In this document: in pieces, positions 1 through 13,300 of the stretch
Numbering within the stretch: the first letter of the stretch is position 1
How the letters are laid out: each line of letters opens with the position of its first letter
DNA from: Vanrija pseudolonga
Lineage: Eukaryota; Basidiomycota; Tremellomycetes; Trichosporonales; Trichosporonaceae
NCBI RefSeq assembly: GCF_020906515.1
Contig: NC_085854.1
Coordinates: forward strand, 248,001-312,000
Direction of reading: 5' to 3'
Length of the DNA stretch: 64,000 nucleotides
Notes under the pieces: generated by a model
The model's database searches: none
Seen by the model: only the letters and a program-made list of their open reading frames with translations
What the model was told of the DNA's origin: nothing
Made by a program: the position numbers and the translations under genes

Positions 1-1542
1 CCGCTACTACCGGACACGACCGACCCATCTGCGGCATTCCTCGGATCCACCGTGCGGCATGTCTCACCCCGGTGGGCACTGGGGCGAGGTTGGGCGCCGA
101 TTAGTTTGTCGTTGTTCGTCCTATCGCCGCCGCTCGCTCGCTGGCAGCGGTCGTGTTCCGCTCGTGTTTCCTCCAGCTTGGACAAGAAGACGTGGGCAAG
201 CTCTCATCAATGCAATCACATGCCTTGGGCAAGCTATTGCGAGCACACTCTGTGCCAGCCGCCTATGATCGGGCCGTCCCTCGAGGCATCGAGGCTGCAA
301 TATGTATCCCACCCAATTCTGTGTGTAGGTAGGTGGTGCCTTGGGCCTTGTTCCCGCGTGCACACACCCATCCCATGCGGCACCCGCGCAGTCGTTGCCG
401 CAGCCCGAAGCCGCACTATCCCCACCGCGATATACTCTGCCTCGACGGCCTTGTTTGCGCACCCCCCACGAGACGCATGTGGCGTGGCGAAACAGCCGTC
501 CGCCTGAGACATATGTCTGCGTACGCGATGTTTGCGGCCCGTGCAGTGTTTACCGCGTTCTTCGTGCGTGCGTGCGTGCGTGCTTGCCAAGGTGCTTCCC
601 CTCGCCCCCCGCGTTCCTTCCGTCCTATTCCATTTCAAGCCACGCGCAATCACGACCAAGCGGCCAAGCGCTAGTGTGATCATCCTTACGAAGCTGTCCC
701 CAGTCGAGCTGCCCACCGCCCACCCGCATCCGGGTGAGTTGTCAGACACATTCCGCAACGCCCTGTACCCAATTCCAGCGATGATTCCGGCGTATGGGAA
801 CTCACTCATGTCGACCGACTCGACTCGACACGACATGGGCAACAGCTGGACACGTCCTCGGCCGTCACCCCCGCCCACCCAATTGACAAGCGCAGGTACC
901 GCACGTCGTGCTGGCCTGCCTTTGATGTGCATCGCTCTCTTTCCCCTCCCTGTTTGCCTGCACGCAACCACAGCCTAGTCCAGGTGCGGCGGCGTCAGGT
1001 GAGGCGTCATTTTGTCAGGCGCCAGGCCGCAGCAAGCAAACGTCGAGTGAGGAAAGACCCACGGAGTCCATGCCCCGCCTCGCCTCGCCCCTCGCCTCGC
1101 CACGTTCTCGACCTAGTGCCGGCGCAGGCGAGCCGCTCACCTTCCCACACACCGCCTGCGGCTCTGCACTAACGGCTAATAATTTTGGGCCATTTTTACG
1201 ACCAAGCTCAAGCGGGTGACCACGAGACAGCCAATAGACAGCCTGGAACGGACATGCATGGACACATTGGCATACAGGTTAGGCCAAGTCGATAGACTAA
1301 TCGATACATAGTAGAACGGGCCGGTCGGATGGCGTGAGATGGACATGGGTTAATAGCCTTCCTATGCCGAGTGTGTAGACGTCGAGTAGTACCGGAATAC
1401 GAGCGGAAGAAAGGCGGGGGCTGAGGGGGTCGTAAAGTAGAACTAGGGCGGGTGCGATAGCCGCCTCGGGGCTAATAAGCCGGGTACATCTGCGTATGCA
1501 GGAAACACAGGAAACTAGGCTGGACGTGGACGGGCAAGCCTT
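1..1542. other. 3' flank, no gene supported
   Basis: No reading frame here has family resemblance, codon bias or a sensible splice pattern. The overlapping frames on both strands between about 50 and 980 are what GC-rich DNA gives by chance. The right part is the 3' flank of the minus-strand MedA-like gene. Confidence 0.6.
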
Positions 1543-4242
1543 CTAAGCCGGGGGAAACACATCCTGGTTGGGCGGGTGCTGGCGGTTGTCATAGGCCACA
1601 CGGAGATCCTGAGACGAGGCGCCGCGCGAGCCGGGGATGTGTGTGTATGGGAGATGCGATTGCGACTCGGCGTATCCTGGAGGCGCCGGATAGACAACGC
1701 CGGGTGGGTGGGACAGCTGGGCACCGCCGACAGATTGGTAACCAACGCCCATGTGAGGCGTGGCGTTGACTGGCGGTCCTCCGGCCGAGGGGTATGGCGT
1801 TCCGCCAGAGGGTGTCACGGCCGGAGACATGTTCACGTAGTTGCCAAACTCCTCGGTCTGCGGGCCTGGGTCCAGCGCTCCATAAGCGCTGGCCGAAGAG
1901 AGCAGCTCGGGGCGGTGGAATCCAGGCGACGCAGGAGACGTGTGGTACCCTCCTTGCTCATCGCTGTTGCCGGAAATGGACGTGGACGGGGCGTGAGAGT
2001 GAGCGTGGTGGGCCATCGTCGGGTGGCCGGCCGTCATGCTGCGACGGTCTTCGACATAGCTGAGCGATTCCGACGTGCCGAGCGCGTTGTGGGCATACGT
2101 GACATGCTGTTGGTCCTCAGCCATGTGCGGCGCGGCGATGGCGCCTGGGACACCAGTGAAGGGTGCCGTGATGTACGCAGACTGGCATGGCGTCAGCGGC
2201 CGTCGCACACCGCATCGTCGAGGTGGCATCGCATGCCACGGATGCCACGTAAGCTTTTCATTAGCCACTCACATAGTTGCCAAAAATCTTCTTGAGCGCC
2301 TGCTCGAGGTGAGCCCAGGGGAAAACCTTGAGGCCCTTGTCAATGTTGCGCGGCTTGGGGTTGGGGTAGTTCATGATGTGGGCGTAAAAGTCCTGCCATT
2401 GGCCTTCATTCTTCTGCAGGGTCGTCGGCTTGAAGCTCTCGAGGTTTCGACGGATGCGGTTCTTCTCCTCTGTCGTGTATCTCGTGGTCATGAGACACTC
2501 GAGCAGGTAGATGACGTCGACTGAAGTGAAGTAGCACTCGTTGCGGGCATCGTGATAGAGGCAGGAAATGACAATCATGTTTGGAGTCCAGTCCTTCTCC
2601 TCGACGGCGGAGAACGAGGCATGAACAATGGCACCGACCTGACGCCGACTGAATCGCACCAGGCACCGCCTGTTGGACCACATCTCGGGTGACCTGTGGA
2701 CACTGTTAGCGCTGTCGTCGACCCTGTTGTCGCCACCGCTCACCAGTTCATCTTCATCGTCATCAGGTCGCCCTGGACCTCCAGGCGGGCCTTGGTGCGC
2801 ACGACATACGGCGATGGCTGGCCTCCAGAGGGCATCATCTGTGTGGTGCGAATGAGGCCCGGTTGGGGAGTGAGTGGCGGAGAATCGTAAACGAACGAGG
2901 CCGTGGCGCCAGCGGGGATCGCCGTGGGAGGGGGGTATGAAGGCTCTGAGGATGATTTAGTCATGGAATGGAAGGATGAGGCGAGTGAATGGAAAGTATA
3001 AAGGAATGAAAGAAGGGAGATAGAGGTGATCTCGTCTGATCTAGTGGGCCAACAGTCTCCCTCTTATGATCGAGAATAAGACACGACCCACTGCCGTCCA
3101 CTACGACGAACAGCCGCCCACCACCCCAGGGGTGAGAAAATGGCGTCGCTGCCCACCCGGACTGGGTTGAAATAGGATTTTGGCACCAGAAACAGCCGAA
3201 TACGTACCGTCTTCGCGCCTACGGCGCATGGCCATCTTCTTTGGGCTGGCAGAGCCGGACATATCGAGCCTTCGACGCGCGCGTTTTGGCGTCGATCCTC
3301 CCGCATCCACTAAGGATGTCAGAATGACACTCAACAAGGTGGTGACGTACCGTCTGCAGTGTAGCGAAACTCTCCCAGTCCAAGACTCTCTGCGATACCA
3401 TAAGGCTTTGTAATGGCTTCCAGGAAAATCGGGACATTCCATGGCGTACTGCCGCGTATGCTGGTGGCGTTGCTGGACGGCACAGCAGCCGTCACGAGGT
3501 AAGATTGATCGACCGAGTCTGGTGGCGGAAGCTCTACCTTGGTCTCAATCGCGAGGTTGCCAAAGAGAATGCGAACGCGGTTGCCACTGTCTTGACCAGC
3601 TGCCTCGAGTTGTGGCGCCGGAGGAAAGTTGAGGTCGCAGTTGATGCGGATAACGGTGCCCTCGGGCCCTTGGAGTGGTCCGACGTCGTAAACTGCGATA
3701 ATGCCTGTACGGGACGTTGGGTAGGGTTGCGGGGCTGCTGCTAACTGAGGAACAGCTGTGGTCGGCGGCGGGGCGTGGTAGGCGAGTCCATAGGTGTTGC
3801 TGCTTGGGTTCGCACTGGCGCTTGTGCCGACGTGACTGCTGCCAACATGGCTGCTACCGACCTCGAGCGGAGGAACCTGGCTTACGAGACTCGGCAAACG
3901 AGAAGCGTCGCCGTCACCACGGCCGCCAACGTGTCCAGGGTACCAGGAGCCTGCCGTTGAGGACCCGGCGTTACTTGGGAAGGAAGAGCTAGCCACGCTA
4001 GGCGGAACGAGATGTGATACGAGAGGGGGAGGCTGTGTGGGGTGTGGTGCTGATTGTGCCTGTTGTTGTGGTGGTGGAGCAGCGTGCTGAGGCGGTGGTA
4101 ATGGGGGCTGCTGCTGCTGTTGGGGATGCTGCTGCTGTTGCTGTTGCGGCTGATGTTGCTGCTGCTGCTGTTGCGGAGCAGTCCCGTAGGAGGCGTAGCC
4201 ATTAACGCGGGGATCGTTGCCGCCGCCCGCGTTTGGGTACAT
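1543..4242 (-). CDS. MedA (Medusa)-like developmental regulator
   Basis: Likely nuclear regulator of the fungal Medusa family, which controls conidiation, adhesion or morphogenesis in filamentous fungi. My model has five exons (4242-3351, 3309-3208, 2945-2744, 2693-2273, 2181-1543) giving 751 residues; all phases agree. Residues 1-75 are Gln/Pro-rich with long Q runs. Residues about 180-297 form an IPT/TIG-like region (VIRINCDLNF, VRILFGNLAI, TPWNVPIFLEAITKPYG). A basic segment follows (KRARRRLD). Residues about 400-540 match the conserved C-terminal Medusa domain (DUF7082-type: SNRRCLVRFSRRQ, NECYFTSVDVIYLLE, NRIRRNLESF, NPKPRNIDKGLKVFPW). The last 210 residues are low-complexity. The start at 4242 (MYPNAGGG) is the first ATG of the frame. 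Introns are 41, 262, 50 and 91 nt; the 262-nt one is the least certain and contains an in-frame ATG at 2964 that could start a short form with only the C-terminal domain. No gene lies upstream for more than 11 kb. Confidence 0.85.
4107..4181. repeat. CTG/TTG trinucleotide tract (poly-Gln of MedA-like protein)
   Basis: Interrupted CTG/TTG repeats on the plus strand encode Gln/Pro runs on the minus strand near the N-terminus of the MedA-like protein. Such tracts are usually length-variable between strains. Confidence 0.8.
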
Positions 4243-5520
4243 TGCGAGGGGAGAGGAGTGGGAGAGAAACACGGTGGTTGATGTGAAGGGGGGGGAAGAG
4301 GTACGAGTTGAAGATGATGTTTATGTATCGCCAAAGGGGTGAAAGTGTGCAGTGTGGGACCAACCCAGGAGGCGGATACACTTTGCGCTATTAAACGGCA
4401 CTGTACGAGGGGGGAGGTATAGGGGAGGGGGAAGGCTTGGACCGAGATCCGATTCCAAGAAACACCAAGACGCGTGCGCACGAGCTGTCACGTCCCTACT
4501 CCTGCAAGGATTGCGGGATAACGGAAGCGTTGGGCTTACGATGTGCTGCGTGCACTGGCTTGCGGTCGGTTGTCGACGGACCGGGTCAACGCGAGTGCCA
4601 GTACCGGAAGATGAGGACGCAACCGTGTGAGGTTGGATCGGTGCCTTGATGGTGTAGTGTCCAGTAGCTACGGGCGGGGGAGGGAGGTGGGGGGAGGGGG
4701 GGAATGTGGACACGCCGACGAATGCGGGGGGGAGGGGGGCTCGGGTTGAATTGGCCGTTTGTGCGTGTGCTTCGACGACGGCTACTGCTGCTGCTCCAGC
4801 GACGACGATGCACTCGGTGTGGGACCAGGGCGGTACAGATCAAGGTGAGACTGTCAGGGTGTGCGGCGACGCCGGTGTGGGCAAGGTTGATTGTTCGCGC
4901 GCGATGGTCGGGGGCCTGAGGAGCCTGAGACGAGCCTTGGTTGCAGCGAGCTGACGGCGGCGGCGGCGGCGTCGGGGCGCGGGGTGACTAGCTAGACAAG
5001 AGCCCACGGCCGATCGGGGGCACGCTGTGTGTGCGCTCGGTGGTAGTGTCGTGTAGATCTGGGTCCTTTCAAGTGTCCGTGTGTGGGTGGGCGCAGGTGG
5101 GTGTGTGCGTGAGTGAGTGCCGCTACTACTACGTGATAAGCACTCTCTCGCTCGGTCGGTCCGCCGGGGCCAGTAAGGGATGTATGACCTGGCTGGGCTT
5201 GCTTTCTTGCTTTGCTTGCTGGGTTGCTTGATTGTTAGGTGGGCGAAGCAAGTAGGGACTCGGACTGGGATGGCCTGGACGCAATCGGCAATAACCTGCC
5301 AGCCTGGGTGGTGGACAGGGATTGTCCAAGCTGCTTGGTGCACACGACCGATGCAGGGAACAAGGTGAACCAGGTGTTATGCACGCATGCAGCTCGGGGG
5401 GGATGGCCTAGAGTCGAGTGGACAAGAGTGGGACGAGAGGGAGCACGAGTCGTGTGTGTGTTCTGAATTGATGATCGCTGGGTAGCTGGTTTGATGATTG
5501 TGATGATGTCGATGTCGAGG

Positions 5521-5580
5521 TAGTGGTGGTGGATGTGGTGGTGGTTGTGGTGGTGGTGGTGGTTGATGTGGTTGATTGTG
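5521..5580. repeat. GGT-rich trinucleotide tract
   Basis: Imperfect GGT/GTT/GAT triplets cover the whole interval, giving a strongly strand-asymmetric G/T-rich block. Confidence 0.75.
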
Positions 5581-5660
5581 GTCTTGTCTGGTCGGGGTAT
5601 TGCTTGGTACCTGCCTGCAGCCTTAAGCCTAAACGCAAACGCGCATCGCCAAACGTTGCA

Positions 5661-5695
5661 TCTCGTCTCGTCTCGTGTCGTGTCGTCTCGTGTCG
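5661..5695. repeat. Pentamer tandem repeat (TCTCG/TGTCG, seven units)
   Basis: Seven consecutive 5-nt units of either TCTCG or TGTCG. A short minisatellite-like tract in non-coding DNA. Confidence 0.85.
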
Positions 5696-8263
5696 TCTTT
5701 GGCCTCTCTGCTCTGCTCCTCTCCCTTCCCCTGGCTAGCAGACAGCCAGCCAGCCCAATGGCGCAAAGCCAGCCCTTGCATACCCTAAGCCTCCCATCCC
5801 ACATCCGGTGGCTCCTGATCGACCAAGTCTCCGAACGACCACTCGTCATGACGCTCCAACTCTCCGCCGCTCTTGCCTGCCTTCCTGCCTTCCTGCAGCG
5901 ACTAGTCGGCCTACCAGCCAGTCGGGCCAGCAACCCAGTCTGCCCAACCAGCCCAACCTCTGCTACAATTTGCGTGGGTGCCATGCCATGGCTTGGCTCT
6001 CGCTCCTCTCTCTCTCTGTGATTGCTGCACTTGCCGCACGAGGCCCTGTCTGCCTACATCCCCCTTATCCCCCCTCCCCCTGCGCGTGCTTTCACACTTT
6101 TGGCCCCCCGGGAACCCGTTGCACAAGACGAGTTTTCTGTTTCCCCTGGCGCGATTCCCCTTCCTTACCCCTTGTACCGAGTTTTTTTTTTTTTCGGTGA
6201 TGCTTTTGCAAGCGCAATCTCAGGCACAAGGACAGGCAACGACCAGGCAAGGCAACAAGGTCGGGTCGTGCATCATGTCTCTCCATGCACCTTCCTGGGC
6301 CTCGTCTCGCCTCGCTCTCGACACTCTCCGTTCGGCCCCTGGCGATGCATTCATCCAGCAGGAGCAGCAACAACTCTGTCCGCGGGTTGTAGTGATGCAA
6401 GCAGCAGGCAGACAACGTACGCAGCAGCAGCAGCAGCTCTACCAGCGTGCACGACCACCCCACGCGCTGCAGCTCACACGCACTCACGCCACGCACGTAC
6501 GCAAGCAAGCACCAACATGGGCCACAGCATGGGCCGCGCTCACGCACGCACAAGGCGAGCGACAACGAAAACGCGCGTGAGCTCTCAACCGCTCGCCCGC
6601 CTTGGACCTCAGGCATCATCAGGAACCCTGCGTCGAGTCGTGACCCGCCCGCCGCCGATGGCGCCGCTGGCGCCGCTCGTGGTTCATCCCAAAGAGCCGA
6701 CCAGTCACGAAACCCAGGTAGACAGGCAAGCCGGCAGGCAGGCAGGGGATGGAGGGCCCCGGCTCGCTCCCTCGCTCGGCCGTCGAGCATTCCGCCAAGG
6801 TAACCGGCGCCCAGTGTCAGTTGCTATCTCACGCACCGACATCTGCACGCACTGCCTTGGCGCATCCCAAGAGAGCGCCGACCTGCGACATGGCAACGGG
6901 TGGCTCGACGCCCCCGTTGCTCTGGTCAGGTATGCAGACAGGCATGTGGGCCGCACTAGTTGTCGTCTGCTGACCCCACATTCTTGGTCGGCCCGAATCG
7001 CTGAATGGTCATGTACCCGCGTCGCAGGGAGACGGAGGGAGGGTCGGCGCCGCACCCGCACGCTCCCAACCCCGACTTTCGAGATGCATCAGGCGCGCTG
7101 CAGAGGCGAGCGGCGTGAGTGTGCGCGCCCGCCGCCGCCGCCGAGGTGCACATTAAGCAGCATTGAGCGTGACGTCTGTATGCATTGCGTGGTGCAAGCC
7201 CAAAGCCCAAAATTCCCTCTTCAATTAAAGACCCTCATCTTACCCCACTCTGTTCACTTGCACGCACTTGCCCATCCAGGCCGATATTCCGTAGCGCCAG
7301 ATCTCCTTTGCTCCGTTTGGGTGCGCCACCGATGGGTTCGCTGGAACGGTCTAGCTCCATAATGGCATGACAGCCATGACGGCCAAGTGGGCAAGCAAGT
7401 GAGCAAGCAACGGTCATGGGCCACGGGTGTGACCGGGAACCCTGTGCTTGTCGCATGGTTGCAAAATGGGACGGACAGACAGCAGCACGCACAGCGTGCA
7501 GAGGCAGGCCAGGCCAGAAGCAAAAAAAAAAAATTGCATGGGGAAAGCGTGGCCGCCTCGCTGCTGCCATGCTGCATGACCGGCATAGCTAGGGAAGCCA
7601 GTGGAAGGTGGCCGAGTGGCGTCGGCGGTGGCGTCCTTTAGCCTGAAGGCAGCCACCGTTTGGTCGGTGTCGGCTCTGGGACCCACGAGGCGGCGAGGGG
7701 CTAAGGGAGAGGATCCACTCTGGGACCGAGGCGTTAGGGCAGGTTACCGCAACAATACCTCCTCATGCCCTCTCCGCAGGCCCATGCATGCAAAGCTGGT
7801 TGCTATTCATTCCAGCTGGGCTCGGCGCCATGCCCCTAGTCCCCCAAGACTGGGTCATCGTCATCGTCACGCGTGCTGCGCTGCCCTCGCTGGCTGGTAG
7901 GGGGCAAGACGGCAGCGTCGTAAAAAGGTCCAGAATCTCATGCATGTCTGCGCAAGATCCGGCGAAAGGATGCTTGTTGCCATGGCAGAGCGTCACCGCC
8001 TCGTTTCAGAGTCGCACTTTGTAGCCCCAGACTCGCAGAAGCTGTGCTGCATGCCTTTACAACGCGCCCGAGAACACCTGTCTCTCGTACATGTTGTTGC
8101 TCCTGCTGGCTGGTTGCTACAAAACTCCCCTTGCTGCTGCCGCCGCCGTCGGTGCCAGGTGCCAGGCATGCCAGGCCCCCGACAATGTGCATGATCAAGA
8201 CAAGACGCGCGCACCAGGACTGCCCTCAGCCCACCTTGTTTAATCAACGAGGCCTGCCATAGC

Positions 8264-8278
8264 CGTAACAAGGTTACG
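8264..8278. repeat. Short inverted repeat CGTAAC-3-GTTACG
   Basis: Perfect 6-bp arms separated by AAG. It could be a dyad site for a regulator or chance; a related half GGTAAC lies about 50 bp downstream. Confidence 0.4.
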
Positions 8279-11200
8279 TGATAACCGCCCTGAAAGTAAT
8301 AACACCGGGCCAAAACGCTCCATCTGATAGGTAACCCGGGCACTGCAGGACCAAGGATCCAAGCAGGTCATATGCTCCTCATCCTCTGTGCTTTCGCGCG
8401 CGCGCGGGGCATTCGGTTCGGCGACGGACGCACTCCGCGCGGCGGTTAACAGCGGCTCGGGGCTCGGTGTTGGAGCGCGTATGTTTGCCAGCACTAACCA
8501 AGCATCAACACGTACCGCACCGAAGCGAAGAAGAAACGGCAGCAGCGGACATTTGGCCCTGACACATTCCCGCACTACCGACCATCGGCGCACCAAACGT
8601 GATGTAACCCAACCGACTGCAGAAGCACCCCGCCCCAAGCTTCTGCACGGGAACGCGCTAGTGGACCTTAGCGACATTGCGCTGGCGCTCCGTCGTCGCC
8701 GGGGGCGGAACTCGCCGGCGGCTGCTAGCCAGCTAGCTCACTGGGCCTGGCGCCGACGCGGTTTGTACGTATCGGAGCGCATCATCATTTCGGCGTCGGT
8801 GGTCCGTCGCATTGCCTGCTATGCGTAGAGTTTGCGTTTCGTTTTGTATTTGATTTGCAGCCGAGTCGGTGGGACCGTGGGCCGCGGGTCTGTACCTTGC
8901 TGTACTCCAGCAGCATGCAGCTCCCTACACTCTCCCTTGCCTCGCGCACCTGCGGCGCGGCGCGCGCGCGCGTATTCCAGAGGTCTGGGTCAGCCGGGTT
9001 GCCCACATTCCAGGCCCGAGGCCGGACCATGCTTTCAGGCCCGTACACAAGGGGTAGGGTTTGGGTGGATCTCGATGCCGGCACGCGTGGAGAGGGAGTA
9101 CGTCGTGTGTTCGTCTTCGCGATGATGATGCCAGGTACCACTAGTGCACAAGCATGAGTCATGTGCGCTGGTGCATAGGCCCGGCGGCCGGGTGTGGGGT
9201 GGGGCAAAGCACGAGCGAGGTGGCGGCTGTGGTAGGTATCGAGAGGGGCCGAGTGGCGACATGGTCGAAGTGGGGTTGGAGGGGGAGGAGAAGAAAGTGG
9301 AGCTGCTGAGCTGCTGCGCTCTGGGTCAACTCCGACGGGCGAAGAGGCGAGCACGTCGCCGAACAGAAACAATCATCCACCCGCGTTGCAGCAGCAGCAC
9401 CGCGTGTGTCCATCCGCTGCTGCCTCGGCCGTGGCCTCGCCTCGCCACGCCACGCCACGCACGAGGCAGAGTGGCACGCACGGCCTTCTGGGCTTCCCTT
9501 GGATGCCGTTCAGTGCGTTTCGTCGCACACTCAAATCGCTATCCTCCGATAGGATTGGGCTTGACTCAGGGCGGCGGGGGAGGAGGGATCGAGGCCGACC
9601 GACCGAACTCTCACGATTGTTCACGTTTCATTCTGGGCCTGCTTCTTTCGGACGCAGATCGGACCTTCGGTGACCATGCGTGGATGTGGCGATGGATGAG
9701 CCAACGAGGCGGGCGCAGGGTGGGGTGTTGGGTGGCTAAGTGGGCTATTACACCGCCTCGTTTCATGTCTTCACACTAGCGCTATCGCGTGCCTTGGCAA
9801 CGGCAGCATCCTCGGCAACCTCTGTGTTTGTTTGTTTGCCTGCTCGTCGTAGTTGTTTGCAGCGTGTTTCGGTGGCACAGCCTCGAACCCTACCGGTGTA
9901 TGAGTTGCGTTGCATCAATCTCACCACCCTGTAACACTGGCATGGTTGTGTGGCCAACAGCCAACGGAACGAGGCGGGGAGGAGGGAAGCCCAGCCAGCC
10001 AGCCAACGCAACTGCGCAGCCTGCTCGGTTCCAGTCCGTTCCATCTCGAAACTACAACCGAGCCCACCGAGCCCGGTCACGCACGAGCAAACTAAAAACC
10101 AGTGACATGAGGATGACATGAGCATGAATTGCACTTGAAACCGGGCTCCGGCGGCAGCGCGAGTCGTCCAAGGCTCTCGCAGGCTCGCACTAGTGCACTC
10201 CATGTCCGCCGGTGGGCTCCGAGACCGGACTTGGGGCAGCGGCGCCCCAGTGCCGTAAGTAACGGGCCGCGAGTCTGCTGATCACTTGGCCCAGCCCAGT
10301 GGCCAGGTGTGGCGTGTTGTTGTGTGCTGTCCTCCGCCGACGACACAAGCGTGAAACGTGGCGATCAGCCACCATCCATACAGGTCGCGATGTGTGTGAG
10401 CTGCGCCGAGCGCCGAACACTGTTCCGAGACGGTTTGGGCATGGTCTGCTGCACTGCCTCGGATCGTCGGGTGGGCGGGCGTCTCTTGGTGTAGTTGGCG
10501 TGGCGACGGGGGTCGTGGCAGCAAGAAACAAGGTGGGCGAGTGGATCGGTCGGGGAGGTCGGTCATTGTCAGTGGCAGCATTAGCAGCGCGACGATGGGC
10601 ATTACTAGCAGTGGCGTTGTCTCGCATCTCCTTCACTTATCGCTCGCCACTCTCCCCGTGGCATTCAGCTCGACGATTCCATTCCGAGGCGAGTGTGTTA
10701 ACGCCTACACTCGGAGCATGCCACGCTGCGCAGCCGAACAGGATGCACACCGCCACGAGCCTCATCACACTACTCGCAGCAGCAGTGGCGAACGGCGCGC
10801 CATGTGTGCGATCATCTTCCTCGTGGCGAGCATGCACCAAATCCTACATTCCACAGCCCAGCCGACGGCCATGTCCGCATGTCCAAAGCAGCACCACTCT
10901 CCCTTAACGCCACGGTGTGATCGGCCTGGCATGCCTGGGACGCCTCCCTCCGACGCCACCACCAGCTAGTGACCCCACTTTGAATCAATTTTTTCGCCGC
11001 CGCCGCCGCGTGCTATTACCAGTCCAGTCGCGCCATGCCCGCTGGCTCTGTGTGCGCGCAGGCCCTTGGCATTCGGTGGTAGGCTACGTTCTGATGGGTG
11101 GGAGGTCTCCGAACGCCGTTGCCGCGGGGTTTCCACGGTGTACAGAACAAGCCTAAGCCTCACTCCTCATGGCGTGTGCGTGCGCGTGCATACCGCCAAG

Positions 11201-13242
11201 GCCAGCTGCAGTCGACGTAGTCCTTGTCGATACCTACCCTCATCCAACCTCGGCAGTTGGATACAAACGACTGCAGCCGACTGCAACAACGACGGCTGAC
11301 AGCTCGCACCACACCGCGCATCCGTCGCTTGAGCACGGCCTCGCCCGCGATCTACGGACTGTGCGCGCGCGCCCTCCGCGAAGCTTCAGCATACGCAGAT
11401 CGTGCCAAGAGCAAACCAAGCATTCTTACCAAGACAGTGTGGCTCAATGCGTTCGTCGAAGAGGAGCCGCGCCGGCCGGAGGCCGGAGCTTCGGCGCCTC
11501 CCTCTCTCGGACCTCGTGGCGAGAAGAGGGACCCGGAACTGACGAGCGGTAGAAGTCGTCGGTCGCGACTTCTGGCGGAAAGTTCCCTCGACCGAGCCCT
11601 GCATCCGAGCCGGAGGCAGAGTTTGAAGACACTGAGGACCGCAGCGGATACACTCCGTCCTCACCGCGGGGCGGCCGCGGCCGCTGCCGTGCTGACTTCT
11701 AGCACTGATGCGATTCGCCGCCGGCGCAGGACAGGACGCAGGTGGTCGTCGACGAGGCGCTCACACTGGCTGAAACACAGTCACAGGCGAGCATAGTCTG
11801 CTCCGTGCCGCGCCGTGCCGCGTCGGCGCGGGGCGGTGGTGGAGGCGGCGCAGCAGCCGTCTTTGATTGGAACACGGAGTCGGACGCCACGCGCCACGCG
11901 CGCCACGAAAAACTCCAACAGGCGAGCTCATGATTAATCACTACTGTCCATCAAATTTGTCGGTGCGGCGCCGCTTCCCTGTCTGCGGCGGCGCGATACT
12001 CGAAGCTACTACTCACCGCCACAGGGGGCCGAAGCCTCTGGCGTGCGCCACACACTGCCGAGCACCGCCGCGCCATCCGGCAGCGGCGGCGAGAATTTCG
12101 GCGACATATTACCTGTCTTCACGTCTAGGGAAGTCACGACGGTGGATGCCGCCTGCCTTTACATGACCCTCCGTCGGCACAGCGGTTCATTTGGGCGGGG
12201 GGGACGTGGTCGAGACGAGGCGAGGCGCTGGCGTCATCAACAAGCCGGCGCAGCACCGCCCCCGCCCTCTCGGCGCCGGCCCGAGCGGAGCGCTGGCGAC
12301 CTGGCCGCGGGCTACAGTACAGTGCGTCGAGGCAGCCGTTGGCTCGCGGCGCAATTATGTATTCACCGGCATGCCGACGTGCCGCGTCTTGGCGGCGCAC
12401 GAGCTGCGGATTGGCAGAGCGGTCCGGGCGGCGGCGGCGCGAGTCGGCGCGGCTGTCTTGCTCAAGAGGCCGCTCTTCTCGCCAAGGCCAACCAAGCAAG
12501 GGCTGGCTGGATGTTTCCCCATTCATTCGCTTACTCGGGTTTGGCCGGCCGGCCCCTGCGCGATGTCCTCCGGGACTGGCTGTGACTAACGCGCTTATTC
12601 ACCTATTCGGCGGGGCGAGATAGCCCCCCACCCACCCCGCGTCGGGAAGACCCGCCGTACTGTGGGCTGCGCTTTACCGTGGTTAAGCAGGCTTGTGGCG
12701 GTGTCTTGACGCACGGACTGGCGCCATGTGTTACGTCGCCGCCACTACACCGCGGCTTGAGGCGTGCTGAAAATCACTTGTTCTCCGCCGTGTGGAGGCC
12801 GAGTGAGTGCCCCACGACGGTGGGATGGAGAGCGATTTCCCCGCCTGCCCCACTGCTTGGTTGGTCACGCACTGAGTTGAAGACGCCATCCATGTGTCCG
12901 CGACTCTCCGAAGACGTCGTCCACTGGCCATCGCTGACCGAGGATCGGGTGCGAGGGGGATTCAGTGTGGCCGTTGGCGGTGGTGTCATGCCTTCAGGTG
13001 GTATGAGACATCAGTCTATTGTCAGCAAGCCTCACACTCCTTTCCGTGTCGGAATGATCTTCTGTTCTGCTTCCGACGACGACATTGCGCTTGGCATGAT
13101 CTCGCCCTTCCGGCCTTTGAAGGCAGCTGGCGCTTCGAGAAGAAGGGCGGCGACAATGAGAATTCCGGAGAGGAAGGTCGTTTCCTGTTCCCTTGGAGGT
13201 TGTATTCCCTCCAGTGCGCTTTTCCTGTGTCTTGCCTTGCGT

Positions 13243-13300
13243 CTGACTACCAGACGTTGACTGATTGATTCCTTTACCGGCTGACTACCAAAAGTTGACT
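13243..13300. repeat. Imperfect 20-nt direct repeat
   Basis: CTGACTACCA-NNN-GTTGACT occurs at 13243-13262 and 13281-13300 with 18 of 20 positions identical and an 18-nt spacer. No coding frame explains it. Confidence 0.7.

Noticed and set aside
6022-7362. 446-codon open frame on the plus strand
   Set aside because: It runs through a T13 tract and simple repeats, overlaps open frames on the other strand, and has no domain or signal; chance in GC-rich DNA.
12679-13260. 193-codon plus-strand frame in the large gap
   Set aside because: No resemblance to a known family and no supporting splice structure.
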